Origin: Lachnospiraceae bacterium
Lineage (GTDB): Bacteria > Bacillota > Clostridia > Lachnospirales > Lachnospiraceae
NCBI GenBank assembly: GCA_024403275.1
Contig: JAKSSD010000009.1
Span: forward strand, 1-53,824
Direction of reading: 5' to 3'
Length of the DNA stretch: 53,824 bases
Within the stretch, counting starts at the first letter, position 1; each line of letters begins with the position of its first letter. Below are positions 28,298 to 36,764 of the stretch, piece by piece. Under the pieces are notes generated by a model. The model was given only the letters and a program-made list of their open reading frames with translations, ran no database searches and was not told the origin of the DNA. A program made the position numbers and the translations under genes.

Positions 28298-28984
28298 TTA
28301 TTTCTTAATCCTTAGAGTACGCAAATAATCTTTATGCTCATTTGTAACTCTAAAGCTTTCTACTGATTTCTGAATAGTTTTGTTATGTACCCACACACTA
28401 AGCTTCTTTTCTTCAATATATGGAATAGTTGCCTCCCACTGTTTTGCCAAAGCTGTCGCAAAATACCATGCCACCATCATATTCACATAGTACTCATCAG
28501 ATACAATTTTCGAAACAATTTCATTATATTCCGCTTTAAAATAATCATTTAAATAATAGGACATAATAAAATCAACGCCTACTCTGCAGGTATAGGTTTT
28601 GTCTGATTTAGCCCATCTTATTGCATCCTTTATTAGAAGCTCAGGATTTTTCTTTGCTGACTTGCAGGCAATGGTATCTGATACTGCCCAGTTATCAATA
28701 TAAGGGAAGAAAGCCTCTAATTTTTCTACAAACCTGTCATAGTCGCTTTCCATAGAAATAAGAACTGCATGAAGCATATTCTCATCAAAATATTCATGTG
28801 GCAGTTCTTTAAGAAATTCTTCTACTAGTTCCTTATCTGTATAAATCTCTTTTGCAATCTTTCTTACTACTGGAACCCTTACACCCATGAATTTGTCTTC
28901 ATCTACTCCTGGAGTAAGAGAAGCCTGAAATTTGGCATTTTTTTCATCTCTATTACTGTATAATATCTTTTGAATTTCTGTCAT
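28298..28984 (-). CDS. AlkD-like DNA alkylation repair protein
   Basis: This 228-residue, all-helical protein matches the HEAT-repeat DNA glycosylase family of AlkC/AlkD. Landmarks are GVRVPVVRKIAKEI, FYPYIDNWAVSDTIACKS-like spacing (here FFPYIDNWAVSDTIACKS) and the C-terminal KTIQKSVESFRVTNEHKDYL. Such enzymes remove N3- and N7-alkylated purines; many genome copies are untested. GGGGAAG stands before the ATG. A GGCAGG/CCTGCC hairpin separates it from the GH10 gene upstream, so it may be transcribed at a lower level than that gene. Confidence 0.82.
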   Translation of the reverse strand: MTEIQKILYSNRDEKNAKFQASLTPGVDEDKFMGVRVPVVRKIAKEIYTDKELVEEFLKELPHEYFDENMLHAVLISMESDYDRFVEKLEAFFPYIDNWAVSDTIACKSAKKNPELLIKDAIRWAKSDKTYTCRVGVDFIMSYYLNDYFKAEYNEIVSKIVSDEYYVNMMVAWYFATALAKQWEATIPYIEEKKLSVWVHNKTIQKSVESFRVTNEHKDYLRTLRIKK

Positions 28985-29006
28985 ATTCTTCCCCTTTCAT
29001 AGTTAA

Positions 29007-29031
29007 GGCAGGATGATTTAATCACCCTGCC
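29007..29031 (-). terminator. Weak terminator or attenuator after the cytoplasmic xylanase gene
   Basis: GGCAGG (29007-29012) pairs with CCTGCC (29026-29031), with further pairing TGATT/AATCA inside. The following leftward sequence has only a poor T tract, so read-through into the AlkD-like gene is likely. Confidence 0.5.
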
Positions 29032-29055
29032 AGCAAGCTGTATGCTTTTAATTAA

Positions 29056-30270
29056 TTATTTAAGGCAGATATCAGCCTGATCATCATTTACAAATTTAGC
29101 TGTTGCTACTTTGCCATCAACTGAAATCTTGTAATCTCCCTTAAATCCTTCTACTGTTGCAAAACCATTTTCATCTGTTGTTACAGTAGTATTAGTCCAC
29201 CACTCTTCTTTAACCATCTTTTTAAGTCTTTCAAATGAAGGCTTTCTTGATCCATCCTTTCTTACGAATCCACTAGGAGCACCAAGCCAAGCGCCATCTG
29301 AAAAATCCCATGTTGTAATAGCTTCAACAAGTGGATGTGCAAACAATTCTCTGTACATTGTCTCTATCTCATTAGCCTGTCTCTCTTCTCCCTCTGGAGT
29401 AGATGGCCATTCTTCAACCTGCCAATCATTTAAGTCCTCAATATACTCAGGAATTAATGTTCCTGAAACAAGTGTATTCTCTGTAAAATGAATTGGAAGT
29501 CCGAAATGATCAAATCTCTCAAGTACTTCATGAAGCTTATCAACTCCCCAGAAGCCCTGATGCTGATGTGACTGAATACCAATCGCTGTAATTGGAACTC
29601 CTGCATTAAGACATCCATCAATAAGGATTTCATAGTTTGTTGAAGTATTGAAATCATTGATAAGAAATGTACCATCTGGATTACATTCTTTAGCCTTAGC
29701 AAAGACTTCCTTTACAAGTCCTACTCGACCCTTATCCTTACAAATTCTTGTGATACCATTATCATATTTATCAAATATAGGCATAATAACTACTTCATTT
29801 ATAACATCCCACATATCGATAGTACCCTTAAACTGAGTAACATCTCTGTCAATTCTCTCAAGCTGTTTCTTAAGAATTGTTTCATTATCATACTGCATGA
29901 GCCAGTCTGCGCACACTGTATGCCAGCAAAGTGGATGACCTTTCACTGCAACATTTTTACTCTTTAAAAACTCTGCTGCCTTCATTCTGCTTTCCCACTT
30001 AACATCACCCTCTGTTGGTTCATACTGTCCCCAGTAAAATGGAAGTGTTCCATAATTGAAAACTTCAAGCCAGCTTTCTACATTCTTAGCCACATGCTCA
30101 TGCCATGGCTCATTTTGTGCCATTACATATGGTATTGTTTCAAATGCACCACAACCAAACAGGAACTCATGGTTTGTCATATCAACCTTTACCTGAGTAT
30201 TAGCAAGTGGCTGTCCATTTGCATCTGTAATTCTTAATGTTTTGTTAAATTTTCTGTGTGAAATATTCAT
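29056..30270 (-). CDS. Cytoplasmic GH10 endo-xylanase
   Basis: This 404-residue GH10 enzyme has no signal peptide, so it should act on imported xylo-oligosaccharides. The acid/base Glu159 (WDVINEV) and nucleophile Glu264 (HFTENT) are present, with VKGHPLCWHTVCADWL and ITTWDFSDGAWLGAPSGFVR. The N-terminus (LRITDANGQPLANTQVKV) and C-terminus (VTTDENGFATVEGFKGDY) resemble small beta domains of the carboxypeptidase-regulatory type. The subsite loop differs from the large xylanase, so specificities may differ. AAGGAGG precedes the ATG. It follows the serine hydrolase gene by 40 bases. Confidence 0.93.
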   Translation of the reverse strand: MNISHRKFNKTLRITDANGQPLANTQVKVDMTNHEFLFGCGAFETIPYVMAQNEPWHEHVAKNVESWLEVFNYGTLPFYWGQYEPTEGDVKWESRMKAAEFLKSKNVAVKGHPLCWHTVCADWLMQYDNETILKKQLERIDRDVTQFKGTIDMWDVINEVVIMPIFDKYDNGITRICKDKGRVGLVKEVFAKAKECNPDGTFLINDFNTSTNYEILIDGCLNAGVPITAIGIQSHQHQGFWGVDKLHEVLERFDHFGLPIHFTENTLVSGTLIPEYIEDLNDWQVEEWPSTPEGEERQANEIETMYRELFAHPLVEAITTWDFSDGAWLGAPSGFVRKDGSRKPSFERLKKMVKEEWWTNTTVTTDENGFATVEGFKGDYKISVDGKVATAKFVNDDQADICLK

Positions 30271-30310
30271 ATTCCCTCCTTGGTAAATAGTCTTCTACTG
30301 TAAAGAGCAT

Positions 30311-31444
30311 CTATTCTTCAAACAATAAATCTCTAAGTTTTGGATGCACCTCAAAATACAACCAGCCACAATTTCTTACATGTGTCATAAGCACAAGACA
30401 CACTCTGTTTGCTGTATCCATGATAGTACAGCTTCCCGCTGCACCATCCCATCCAAACACTCCGACTGGTGCTGGAGAATTGAATCGTTCTGGCTCCATA
30501 AATACCTGCATACCATAACTATATCCATAACCAGCTCGACCCATAGTATTGGCAATGTCTTCTCGACCTACAGCAGTTAACTGATTATCCTTAAACATCT
30601 CAACGGTCTCAGACTTAAGGATTCTGACCCCTGACTTGGCCATACCACCATTTGCCAGAGCATCTGCAAGAAGTCCATAATCATCTGTACAACTTACCAA
30701 GCCTGCTCCTCCACTCTCATAGGAATCTGATAACTGGTAATTACAGCTTGCTTCCATTGGTTCAATCGTTTCTAAGCAAATATACTGTTGTGCTAATCTT
30801 TCAAGACCTGTATTATCACCCTTGGCAAAAAAAGTATCCTTCATGCCAACAGGCTCCCATATATTCTTCTTAAGATATTCTCCAAAGCTCATGCCCGAAA
30901 CAACTTCAACAATGGCTGCTGCCACATCATGGCTTAGGCTATAACAGAAATGCTCGCCTGGCTCGAAATTAAGAGGAGTTTCCACAAATGCATTAACCAA
31001 TTCCAAAGTTGTTGCATTCTTGCCCTTCTCTTTCAAAACTCTTTTAATACCAGCTCTGTCAAGATCATAATCAAGTCCTGACTGCATAGATATAAGTTTA
31101 GCGATAGTAAGTGGCTTACTTACCTCCTCAATCACTTCAACTCCATCAACAATTTTCTTGACCTTAAGCTTCTTATATGCAGGAAGATATTTACCTACCT
31201 CATCTTCAAGGGAAATCTTTCCCTGCTCCACAAGCTGCATAATAGAAACCATAGTCTGAATCTTAGTCATCGAGAAAATAAGGTATCTCTGATCACTTTG
31301 TATTTTCTTAGTTTTATCTTTATCTGAATAACCATTCATATGTCTGTAAACCATTTCATGATCTTTATAAACAATACAGTCATATGATGGAATGCCTCTA
31401 TCAAGAATTGAATCTAAATACTCTGTAATCTTGTCAAAATTCAT
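30311..31444 (-). CDS. Beta-lactamase family serine hydrolase
   Basis: This 377-residue protein has the class C beta-lactamase/esterase fold. The nucleophile motif SMTK lies in YLIFSMTKIQTMVSIMQL, and the second motif (YSL) in HFCYSLSHDVAAAIVEVV. GAAGSCTIMDTANRV fits the third element of the family. No signal peptide is seen, so it is cytoplasmic and more likely an esterase or peptidase than an antibiotic-resistance enzyme. The ATG at 31444 is chosen because GGAGG lies just upstream; a TTG 12 bases before overlaps that site. As first gene of the run with the cytoplasmic GH10, it could remove acyl groups from xylo-oligosaccharides. That is inference. Confidence 0.85.
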   Translation of the reverse strand: MNFDKITEYLDSILDRGIPSYDCIVYKDHEMVYRHMNGYSDKDKTKKIQSDQRYLIFSMTKIQTMVSIMQLVEQGKISLEDEVGKYLPAYKKLKVKKIVDGVEVIEEVSKPLTIAKLISMQSGLDYDLDRAGIKRVLKEKGKNATTLELVNAFVETPLNFEPGEHFCYSLSHDVAAAIVEVVSGMSFGEYLKKNIWEPVGMKDTFFAKGDNTGLERLAQQYICLETIEPMEASCNYQLSDSYESGGAGLVSCTDDYGLLADALANGGMAKSGVRILKSETVEMFKDNQLTAVGREDIANTMGRAGYGYSYGMQVFMEPERFNSPAPVGVFGWDGAAGSCTIMDTANRVCLVLMTHVRNCGWLYFEVHPKLRDLLFEE

Positions 31445-31794
31445 GTCTGCCTCCAATTCGTTATTTCCTTGAAATTATACGTGCCCAATAATCAAATTAA
31501 TTATATCATAAACTATTTTGTCGATACACATAAATCTAAACGTCACGATATCCATTTTGTTAAGACTTTAATTGTGCTTTTCCTTTATCTTGTATTAAAA
31601 ACTATACTTTACATTTTTACTCATATTTTAATTATTTTGTCTATATCAGAATAATGTTTTTACTATACAACTAAATCTAAATTATTTATATCTATTATAT
31701 GAAAAGAAGAGAGTTTTGAATTTTCAAAACTCTCTTTCTAAATTACTCAAAACTATACACTGAAAATCAACCACAAATTATAGTTAGTCTCCTT
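31445..31794. other. Intergenic stretch with promoter and terminator only
   Basis: This 350-base AT-rich stretch contains a ribosome-binding site and a TATAAT-like -10 (31479-31474, leftward) for the serine hydrolase. At its other end is the terminator at 31708-31735. No convincing gene or RNA was seen in between. A short rightward open frame at 31469-31654 has no ribosome-binding site and a composition like its non-coding surroundings. Confidence 0.6.
31708..31735. terminator. Intrinsic terminator of the FtsW-like gene
   Basis: AGAGAGTTTTGAA (31708-31720) pairs perfectly with TTCAAAACTCTCT (31723-31735). On the leftward strand TTCTTTTC follows. It lies 60 bases after the gene that stops at 31795. 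Confidence 0.85.
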
Positions 31795-33183
31795 TCATGA
31801 TTTTTCTGGTGTATAATCTTTTAAGTAATTACTTTCTTTTCTGATTTCTTTATATCTATAAACGGACATTACTGTCCCAAACATAATATAATCAACTATC
31901 AAGAAACTACTATCAAAAGAAAGAATTGGCAATGTGAATCCCGTACTTGGTAATAGTCCTAACATAATTAATAAATAAAATACTATTTGACCACCTATTG
32001 ATAATGAACACGCAGTTCCTATAATAAATCCTAATTCATTCCTCATATGTGCAACTATATTAAACATATAAAAAATAACTAACAAACAGCATGCAAGGGC
32101 TGCAAACATTGCTAATATGCCATAATATGCCATAATCGCTTCTAGTATTTTATTATTTCCATAGCCATCATATTCCTGCAAACTTTCAATGGCTTTCTCA
32201 CTTCTACTTATCCAGTTGCTATTTGTTATTATCTTCCCCAAAAATGAATATACCGTTTTTGAATTCTCGCTGGCTGTCATTGCAAAATGAGAAATCCAAT
32301 TTTTTACACGTTCCATCTGGTTAATATTTCTTATTGACTGATATTTTCCTCTGGTTATATACCAAACAAAACTAATAATCAAAGAAGTTAGCGGAATTGC
32401 AATTAACAAAAGTATTTTTTCTTTTATATCTATGACATACCATTTTCTATATATTGCCGTAAGCAATAACACAATTTCTATAAGAAGTAAAAGACCTATA
32501 TATGGTAATGAGATTGTCTCCATTACAGAAACTATTAATATAGGCATAAACATCCATATCAGGAGTTTAGTCATTATACACTTCCTTTTTCTTCTGTTTT
32601 CATATAGAACACCTGCATATAATGGAATATATAAAAGCATATATGCATTCATTGATAATCTGATAAATTTAAATCCTAATTTTAACCAAATCGCTCCATC
32701 AACTGGACTTCTTAATGGACCTGACATTAATGGTAAAACAATTAATAGTAGCAAATGTATTATTGCTATTATTTTGCTTCGTCTTAGAAAAAAGGTATAA
32801 TCCAGCCTATACGCTATAAGCATACCGCAAAGGCCAATTATCATTGGAAATAAATATGAACTAATATACCCTTTAACATCCCCTATATACTTGGCTATAA
32901 AAAACTGTAATATCATTCCTCCCATACTCATAATAATAACCATAATAAAGAATTTCCATTCAAACTGCGGTCTATGAATCCGATCTAATTCTACCCCTAC
33001 CTTTACCGGATCGCCCATGTCTTTTACAGCACTAGAAATCGCTTCATCCTCACCTATTCCAATTTCTATGTTATCTCGTATCTGATCCTCTATATGGCCC
33101 CTTATTTCATCAGCTACAAACTTCCTAGCACATTTGTCACGTATCTGATTTTGAAGTATTTCCAAATACTCTTCTATCCCCAT
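31795..33183 (-). CDS. HAAS-domain protein fused to a degenerate FtsW/RodA-like membrane domain
   Basis: This 462-residue protein starts with a HAAS/permease-prefix domain of about 75 residues (EYLEILQNQI, DEAISSAVKDMGDPVKVG), which commonly accompanies PadR regulators. The rest has about ten membrane helices. The last part, LGLLPSTGFTLPILSFDSSF, matches the FtsW/RodA/SpoVE signature, as does GAIWLKLGFKFIRLS. Two sites needed for glycan polymerisation look lost: the catalytic Asp before the ninth helix is aligned with Asn344 (GNNKILEAI), and the PSE-x-x-K motif reads LSMNAY. Glycosyltransferase activity is thus unlikely. The ATG at 33183 follows AGGGGGA; the longer frame starts at GTG. It is cotranscribed with padR. 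Confidence 0.8.
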   Translation of the reverse strand: MGIEEYLEILQNQIRDKCARKFVADEIRGHIEDQIRDNIEIGIGEDEAISSAVKDMGDPVKVGVELDRIHRPQFEWKFFIMVIIMSMGGMILQFFIAKYIGDVKGYISSYLFPMIIGLCGMLIAYRLDYTFFLRRSKIIAIIHLLLLIVLPLMSGPLRSPVDGAIWLKLGFKFIRLSMNAYMLLYIPLYAGVLYENRRKRKCIMTKLLIWMFMPILIVSVMETISLPYIGLLLLIEIVLLLTAIYRKWYVIDIKEKILLLIAIPLTSLIISFVWYITRGKYQSIRNINQMERVKNWISHFAMTASENSKTVYSFLGKIITNSNWISRSEKAIESLQEYDGYGNNKILEAIMAYYGILAMFAALACCLLVIFYMFNIVAHMRNELGFIIGTACSLSIGGQIVFYLLIMLGLLPSTGFTLPILSFDSSFLIVDYIMFGTVMSVYRYKEIRKESNYLKDYTPEKS

Positions 33184-33200
33184 ATTACATCCCCCTGTCA

Positions 33201-33533
33201 CTACACTCCATATAACAGCACGCTGTCAACTGCCTTCGAATATACATCCCATTCGTTTAGTTTAGAATCTAAATACTTTTTTCCTTCTTTTGTAATTGAG
33301 TAATATTTTCTCACCTTTCCTAACGACTCCAACTCGTATGATTTCAAATAATTTTTGGACTCCAATGTATGAAGCAAAGGATATAATGTACCCGCTTTTA
33401 ATTCAAAAATATTCTCAGATCTTACTCTGAGTGTTTCTATCATTTCATAACCATACATATCCTTTTCAGATAGTAATTTTAATAGCATAGTTCCCATGCT
33501 TCCTGAAATCAAAGTTTTGTCTATAGTATTCAT
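33201..33533 (-). CDS. PadR family transcriptional regulator
   Basis: This 110-residue winged-helix protein matches PadR: YGYEMIETLRVRSENIFELK, AGTLYPLLHTLESKNYLKSY and GKVRKYYSITKEGKKYLDSK. It is the short type with a single C-terminal dimerisation helix. It lies 17 bases before the HAAS/FtsW-like gene, the usual partner type. Direct repeats overlap its promoter and are probably its own binding sites. AAGGAGG precedes the ATG. Confidence 0.92.
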   Translation of the reverse strand: MNTIDKTLISGSMGTMLLKLLSEKDMYGYEMIETLRVRSENIFELKAGTLYPLLHTLESKNYLKSYELESLGKVRKYYSITKEGKKYLDSKLNEWDVYSKAVDSVLLYGV

Positions 33534-33547
33534 TTCTGCCTCCTTGT

Positions 33548-33585
33548 ATATCGATTATCTATATAATATATCGATATTCTATATA
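33548..33585. promoter_or_regulatory. Direct repeats over the padR promoter
   Basis: ATATCGATTATCTATATA (33548-33565) and ATATCGATATTCTATATA (33568-33585) differ at two positions and start 20 bases apart, close to two helical turns. They cover the -10 box and the spacer of the padR promoter, so self-repression is likely. Confidence 0.6.
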
Positions 33586-33591
33586 TGTCAA
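33563..33591 (-). promoter_or_regulatory. Promoter of the padR operon
   Basis: TTGACA (33591-33586), 17 bases and TATTAT (33568-33563) form a near-consensus promoter on the leftward strand, about 30 bases before the padR start. Confidence 0.75.
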
Positions 33592-33631
33592 CACGTTATT
33601 TTTTTAACTTTAGTTTCCCTTATTTCTTTAT

Positions 33632-33655
33632 AAAAAAAGAACGCATATCATGCGT
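33632..33655 (-). terminator. Intrinsic terminator of the coiled-coil gene
   Basis: ACGCAT (33655-33650, leftward) and ATGCGT (33646-33641) form a short stem with a GAT loop, followed by TCTTTTTTT. It lies 14 bases after the stop at 33669. Confidence 0.8.
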
Positions 33656-33668
33656 CCTTTAATAATTC

Positions 33669-34259
33669 TTATTCAGCGGATGTGGATGCTTCCACATCTA
33701 CATCTGCAACCTCCAAATCAAGAGATGGTCCACCTGCCGGAGCCTCCTGACTATCCGCATACTCTAGTGGATCCATTCTTTCTTCAGGATCTTCCTCATC
33801 CTCCCATAAAGAATCATCTTCCTCATGCTCCTTGGCAAGCATACCCATCTGTTTAGCTGCCATATAAAGCTTATAATTATATTTCATAAGCTTCTCTTCA
33901 TCCTGAGGTGGTACTGTGTCACCCTTCATAATTCTTCTGGCAGTCTCAATACACTTTAATTCTTCCTCTCCTGCCTTTTGGATATCCTCGGCCTGATATT
34001 GTGAATTAAGCATATTAGCATAAGACACTTCCATCTCGATTATCTTGCTCTGCTGATCAAGATACTCCTCGCTTGTTTCATTTAATTTATTATATTTTAA
34101 TTCCAGCGTAGCCGCTTCCTTTTCATACTCTTCCTTCAATGATGGATACAGTCTTGAATTCTTTTCTGCCTCTTCCTTTTGTTTATATAATTCCGATGCC
34201 GCAGCACTGAATTTCTGATACTGGGCATAATAAGCTGTCCTTGCTTCTCCTATTTTCAT
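33669..34259 (-). CDS. Coiled-coil protein of unknown function
   Basis: This 196-residue protein is not recognised. Residues about 1-140 are helical with heptad-like Lys/Glu/Leu patterns (LYKQKEEAEKNSRLYPSLKE, LELKYNKLNETSEEYLDQQS). The C-terminal 50 residues are acidic and probably disordered (EEDDSLWEDEEDPEER, DLEVADVDVEAS). There is no signal peptide or membrane helix, so it is cytoplasmic. A good ribosome-binding site (GGGAGG) and a terminator frame it. It stands 67 bases after the thiamine gene, probably as a separate unit. Confidence 0.75.
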   Translation of the reverse strand: MKIGEARTAYYAQYQKFSAAASELYKQKEEAEKNSRLYPSLKEEYEKEAATLELKYNKLNETSEEYLDQQSKIIEMEVSYANMLNSQYQAEDIQKAGEEELKCIETARRIMKGDTVPPQDEEKLMKYNYKLYMAAKQMGMLAKEHEEDDSLWEDEEDPEERMDPLEYADSQEAPAGGPSLDLEVADVDVEASTSAE

Positions 34260-34325
34260 AATACCGCCTCCCTGCGCTATCTATATTATTGTTATCGGTT
34301 TATTTATACAATCCTTGATAGTTCA

Positions 34326-35774
34326 TCAATTATTATCTATATTCTTATAATTGCCTTCAATTGCAAATCCATGATTCATAGGTCCTGAACCCTTGCCCAA
34401 ATCAAGCATTGCAGCAAGTGCTCCAGAAATATAATTCTTAGCATATTGTACTGCATCCTCAAGAGTTTCACCCTTTGCCAAATTCGATGCTATAGCACTT
34501 GACAGAGTGCATCCTGTTCCATGTGTATTTGGATTATCAATTCTTTTTCCCTTGAACCACTTATATTCACTATCTGTACAGAGTAAATCATTGGCATCAT
34601 TAATGCTGTGGCCACCCTTTAAAAGAACTGCACAACCATACTTCTCATTAATGAATCTGGCTGCTTCTATCATTTCCACTTCATTTTCAATCATCATTCC
34701 TGACAATTCTTCAGCCTCTGGAATATTAGGTGTAATCAAGGTTGCCAAAGGAAATAACTCCTTCTTAAGAGTTTCCTTTGCATCTTCCGAAATAAGACTT
34801 GCACCACTGGTTGATACCATAACTGGATCAATAACAATATTTCTCGCCTTGTATTCCTTGAGTTTCTTAGCTATCACACGGATAAGCTCTGACGAAGCTA
34901 CCATCCCTGTCTTAACAGCATCTGGATAAATATCTGTAAATATACTATCTAATTCTTTCTCTAAGAATTCTGGAGTCACTTCCATTATCCCAGTCACACC
35001 AGTGGTATTCTGCGCTGTAAGCGCTGTGATTGCACTCATTGCATAGACACCATTAGCCATCATAGTTTTAATATCAGCCTGAACGCCTGCTCCACCACTT
35101 GAGTCGCTTCCTGCGATAGAAAGTGCTGTTGGAAGTTTTTGCCCTCTTGTAATACTGTCTGAAATAGCTAGGAGTTCTTTAGCTGCTTTAGTAATATCAT
35201 CCTTTGCAAAAATACCACTTACAACAGCCATTCCCGCTATGCCTGTACCTGCAAGCTTCTTGGCATTAGAAGAATCAATTCCACCAATCGCAACAACAGG
35301 AATATTTACGGAATCAACTATCTCCTTAAGTAATTGCATATCCATAGGCTTAGCATCCTTTTTGGTTGTCGTTCCAAATACTGCACCACTTCCTAGATAG
35401 TCTGCCCCTGCTGCCTCAGCCGCCTTAGCCTGTTGTACGGTTTTAGCTGTTACGCCAACAATCTTATCCTTACCAAGAATAGCTCTTACATTTCCAGCCT
35501 CAAGGTCTGATTGTCCTACATGAACACCATCAGCATCTACTTCCCTGGCAAGTTCAACATTATCATTGATAATGAATATTACATTATTTTTTTTACAAAT
35601 ATTTTTAATAACATAAGCTTCCTTCAGGAATTCATCATATGATAAATCCTTCTCTCTAAGCTGCACCATTGTAACTCCGCCTGCAATGGCCAGTTCTACC
35701 TGATGTGAAAGAGTGTCACCCTTAAGCCAGCTTCTGTCTGTAACTGCATATAATTTCAATGAATCCTTATTCAT
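34326..35774 (-). CDS. thiED: ThiE-ThiD fusion: thiamine phosphate synthase and HMP(-P) kinase
   Basis: This 482-residue protein joins two thiamine enzymes. Residues about 5-205 are ThiE, which couples HMP-PP to THZ-P: VTMVQLREKDL, VDGVHVGQSDLEA, VGVTAKTVQQ and VVAIGGIDSSN. Residues about 215-475 are ThiD, which phosphorylates HMP twice: ALSIAGSDSSGGAGVQADIK, DAVKTGMVAS, VLLKGGHS and HGTGCTLSSAIASNLAKGE. Both active sites look complete. The ATG at 35774 is chosen over an upstream GTG because TTGGAGA precedes it. No thiM or thiC neighbour and no TPP riboswitch are visible; the upstream gap is only 37 bases. Confidence 0.94.
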   Translation of the reverse strand: MNKDSLKLYAVTDRSWLKGDTLSHQVELAIAGGVTMVQLREKDLSYDEFLKEAYVIKNICKKNNVIFIINDNVELAREVDADGVHVGQSDLEAGNVRAILGKDKIVGVTAKTVQQAKAAEAAGADYLGSGAVFGTTTKKDAKPMDMQLLKEIVDSVNIPVVAIGGIDSSNAKKLAGTGIAGMAVVSGIFAKDDITKAAKELLAISDSITRGQKLPTALSIAGSDSSGGAGVQADIKTMMANGVYAMSAITALTAQNTTGVTGIMEVTPEFLEKELDSIFTDIYPDAVKTGMVASSELIRVIAKKLKEYKARNIVIDPVMVSTSGASLISEDAKETLKKELFPLATLITPNIPEAEELSGMMIENEVEMIEAARFINEKYGCAVLLKGGHSINDANDLLCTDSEYKWFKGKRIDNPNTHGTGCTLSSAIASNLAKGETLEDAVQYAKNYISGALAAMLDLGKGSGPMNHGFAIEGNYKNIDNN

Positions 35775-35811
35775 TTCGTCTCCAATCACTATTAAGTAAA
35801 CTTATACGAAT

Positions 35812-36585
35812 TTAATAAAATCCATATTCTTTTTCTTCTTCGATATCATAAGCAATATTACATTCATCAAGAATTCTCTTAAATGAATAGAAATCGATTA
35901 TTGTTTCTTCCTTTGTATCATCCTCATCTTCCCTAAAAGAAGGCGTTTTATAAAGCATTACAGCCACTCTGAAAACATAATTACCTTTTATAGTATATAC
36001 CCTGTATCCGAAGCTGCCACTCTCATTTGGATTCTCCTTAAATGAAATGCTAATTCCGTCTTCAATTTCTTCATCAAATTCACCTACAGCACCTAACAAT
36101 CCAGGAAATTCTTCCAAAGCTTTCTCAGCAGATTCATATTCTTCAATAGATACCGAGATTAAATTCTTATCTCCTGCTTCTTCATCTCTTGCAGTTTGAA
36201 CATAGTATCTTTCAAACTCCATATCCTCAGGCGCAATATCTCCCAAAACCTCTGACAATCTTTCAAACTGACTATCTTCATATCCCTCTTCTTCAAGAAT
36301 TGCTGTTACTGTTTCCATAGCAGAATCTCTGTCAAATTCTAACTCTGTATTCATTGTAATTGTTACATTGCCAAAAGGTGGTAAATCTTCAGGCTTATTG
36401 ATTACCGAATCCTCTGGAATTGTTTCCTCTTCCTTTTCCTCTACCTGTAATGTTGGATAATCTATCACTTCATCGATAATCTCTGTATCCTTACCTGCGC
36501 ACGCAAATGATGTACCTATAAACATCGTTGCCAATAATATTGTAAAAAATCTTGATAATATATACTTGTTTAAATTCTTATTCAT
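35812..36585 (-). CDS. Acidic lipoprotein of unknown function
   Basis: This 257-residue protein has a lipoprotein-type signal (FTILLATMFIGTSFACAG, probable lipid Cys at residue 29). A disordered acidic linker follows (EEKEEETIPEDSVINKPEDL), then a compact alpha-beta part of about 170 residues (AMETVTAILEEEGYEDSQFE, ISVSIEEYESAEKALEEFPG, GYRVYTIKGNYVFRVAVMLY). No known family was recognised. It has its own promoter diverging from the DUF2156 gene, and may be cotranscribed with the thiamine gene 37 bases downstream. Confidence 0.65.
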   Translation of the reverse strand: MNKNLNKYILSRFFTILLATMFIGTSFACAGKDTEIIDEVIDYPTLQVEEKEEETIPEDSVINKPEDLPPFGNVTITMNTELEFDRDSAMETVTAILEEEGYEDSQFERLSEVLGDIAPEDMEFERYYVQTARDEEAGDKNLISVSIEEYESAEKALEEFPGLLGAVGEFDEEIEDGISISFKENPNESGSFGYRVYTIKGNYVFRVAVMLYKTPSFREDEDDTKEETIIDFYSFKRILDECNIAYDIEEEKEYGFY

Positions 36586-36628
36586 TTTATATCCCCTTCA
36601 TTCCCTGAAAATTTCGTATACGTTTGTT

Positions 36629-36634
36629 ATTATA
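36629..36634 (-). promoter_or_regulatory. -10 box of the lipoprotein gene
   Basis: A consensus TATAAT (36634-36629, leftward, preceded by TGTGT) lies 44 bases before the lipoprotein start. No clear -35 box stands at the right distance. CGTATACG at 36615-36622, just downstream, is an eight-base palindrome. Confidence 0.4.
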
Positions 36635-36705
36635 ACACATTTTACCTGCAAACATAAATCAAAGAGACAATGTTCACATCTTCTTAACCAAAAATATTTA
36701 TACTT

Positions 36706-36735
36706 TAGACATTAAGCGCTTATTAGTGCTATAAT
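36706..36735 (+). promoter_or_regulatory. Promoter of the DUF2156 and Cys-cluster genes
   Basis: TAGACA (36706-36711), an 18-base spacer and TATAAT (36730-36735) lie 29 bases before the start at 36765. Confidence 0.65.
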
Positions 36736-36764
36736 TATACAAATCAACTAAGGACTATACATAC

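Noticed and set aside
31469-31654. A 61-codon rightward frame in the gap before the serine hydrolase
   Set aside because: It has no ribosome-binding site, is rich in Ile, Leu and Tyr as expected from AT-rich non-coding DNA, and overlaps the promoter of the opposite gene.
35775-35811. A TPP riboswitch upstream of the ThiE-ThiD gene
   Set aside because: The gap is only 37 bases and shows no conserved TPP-aptamer sequence.
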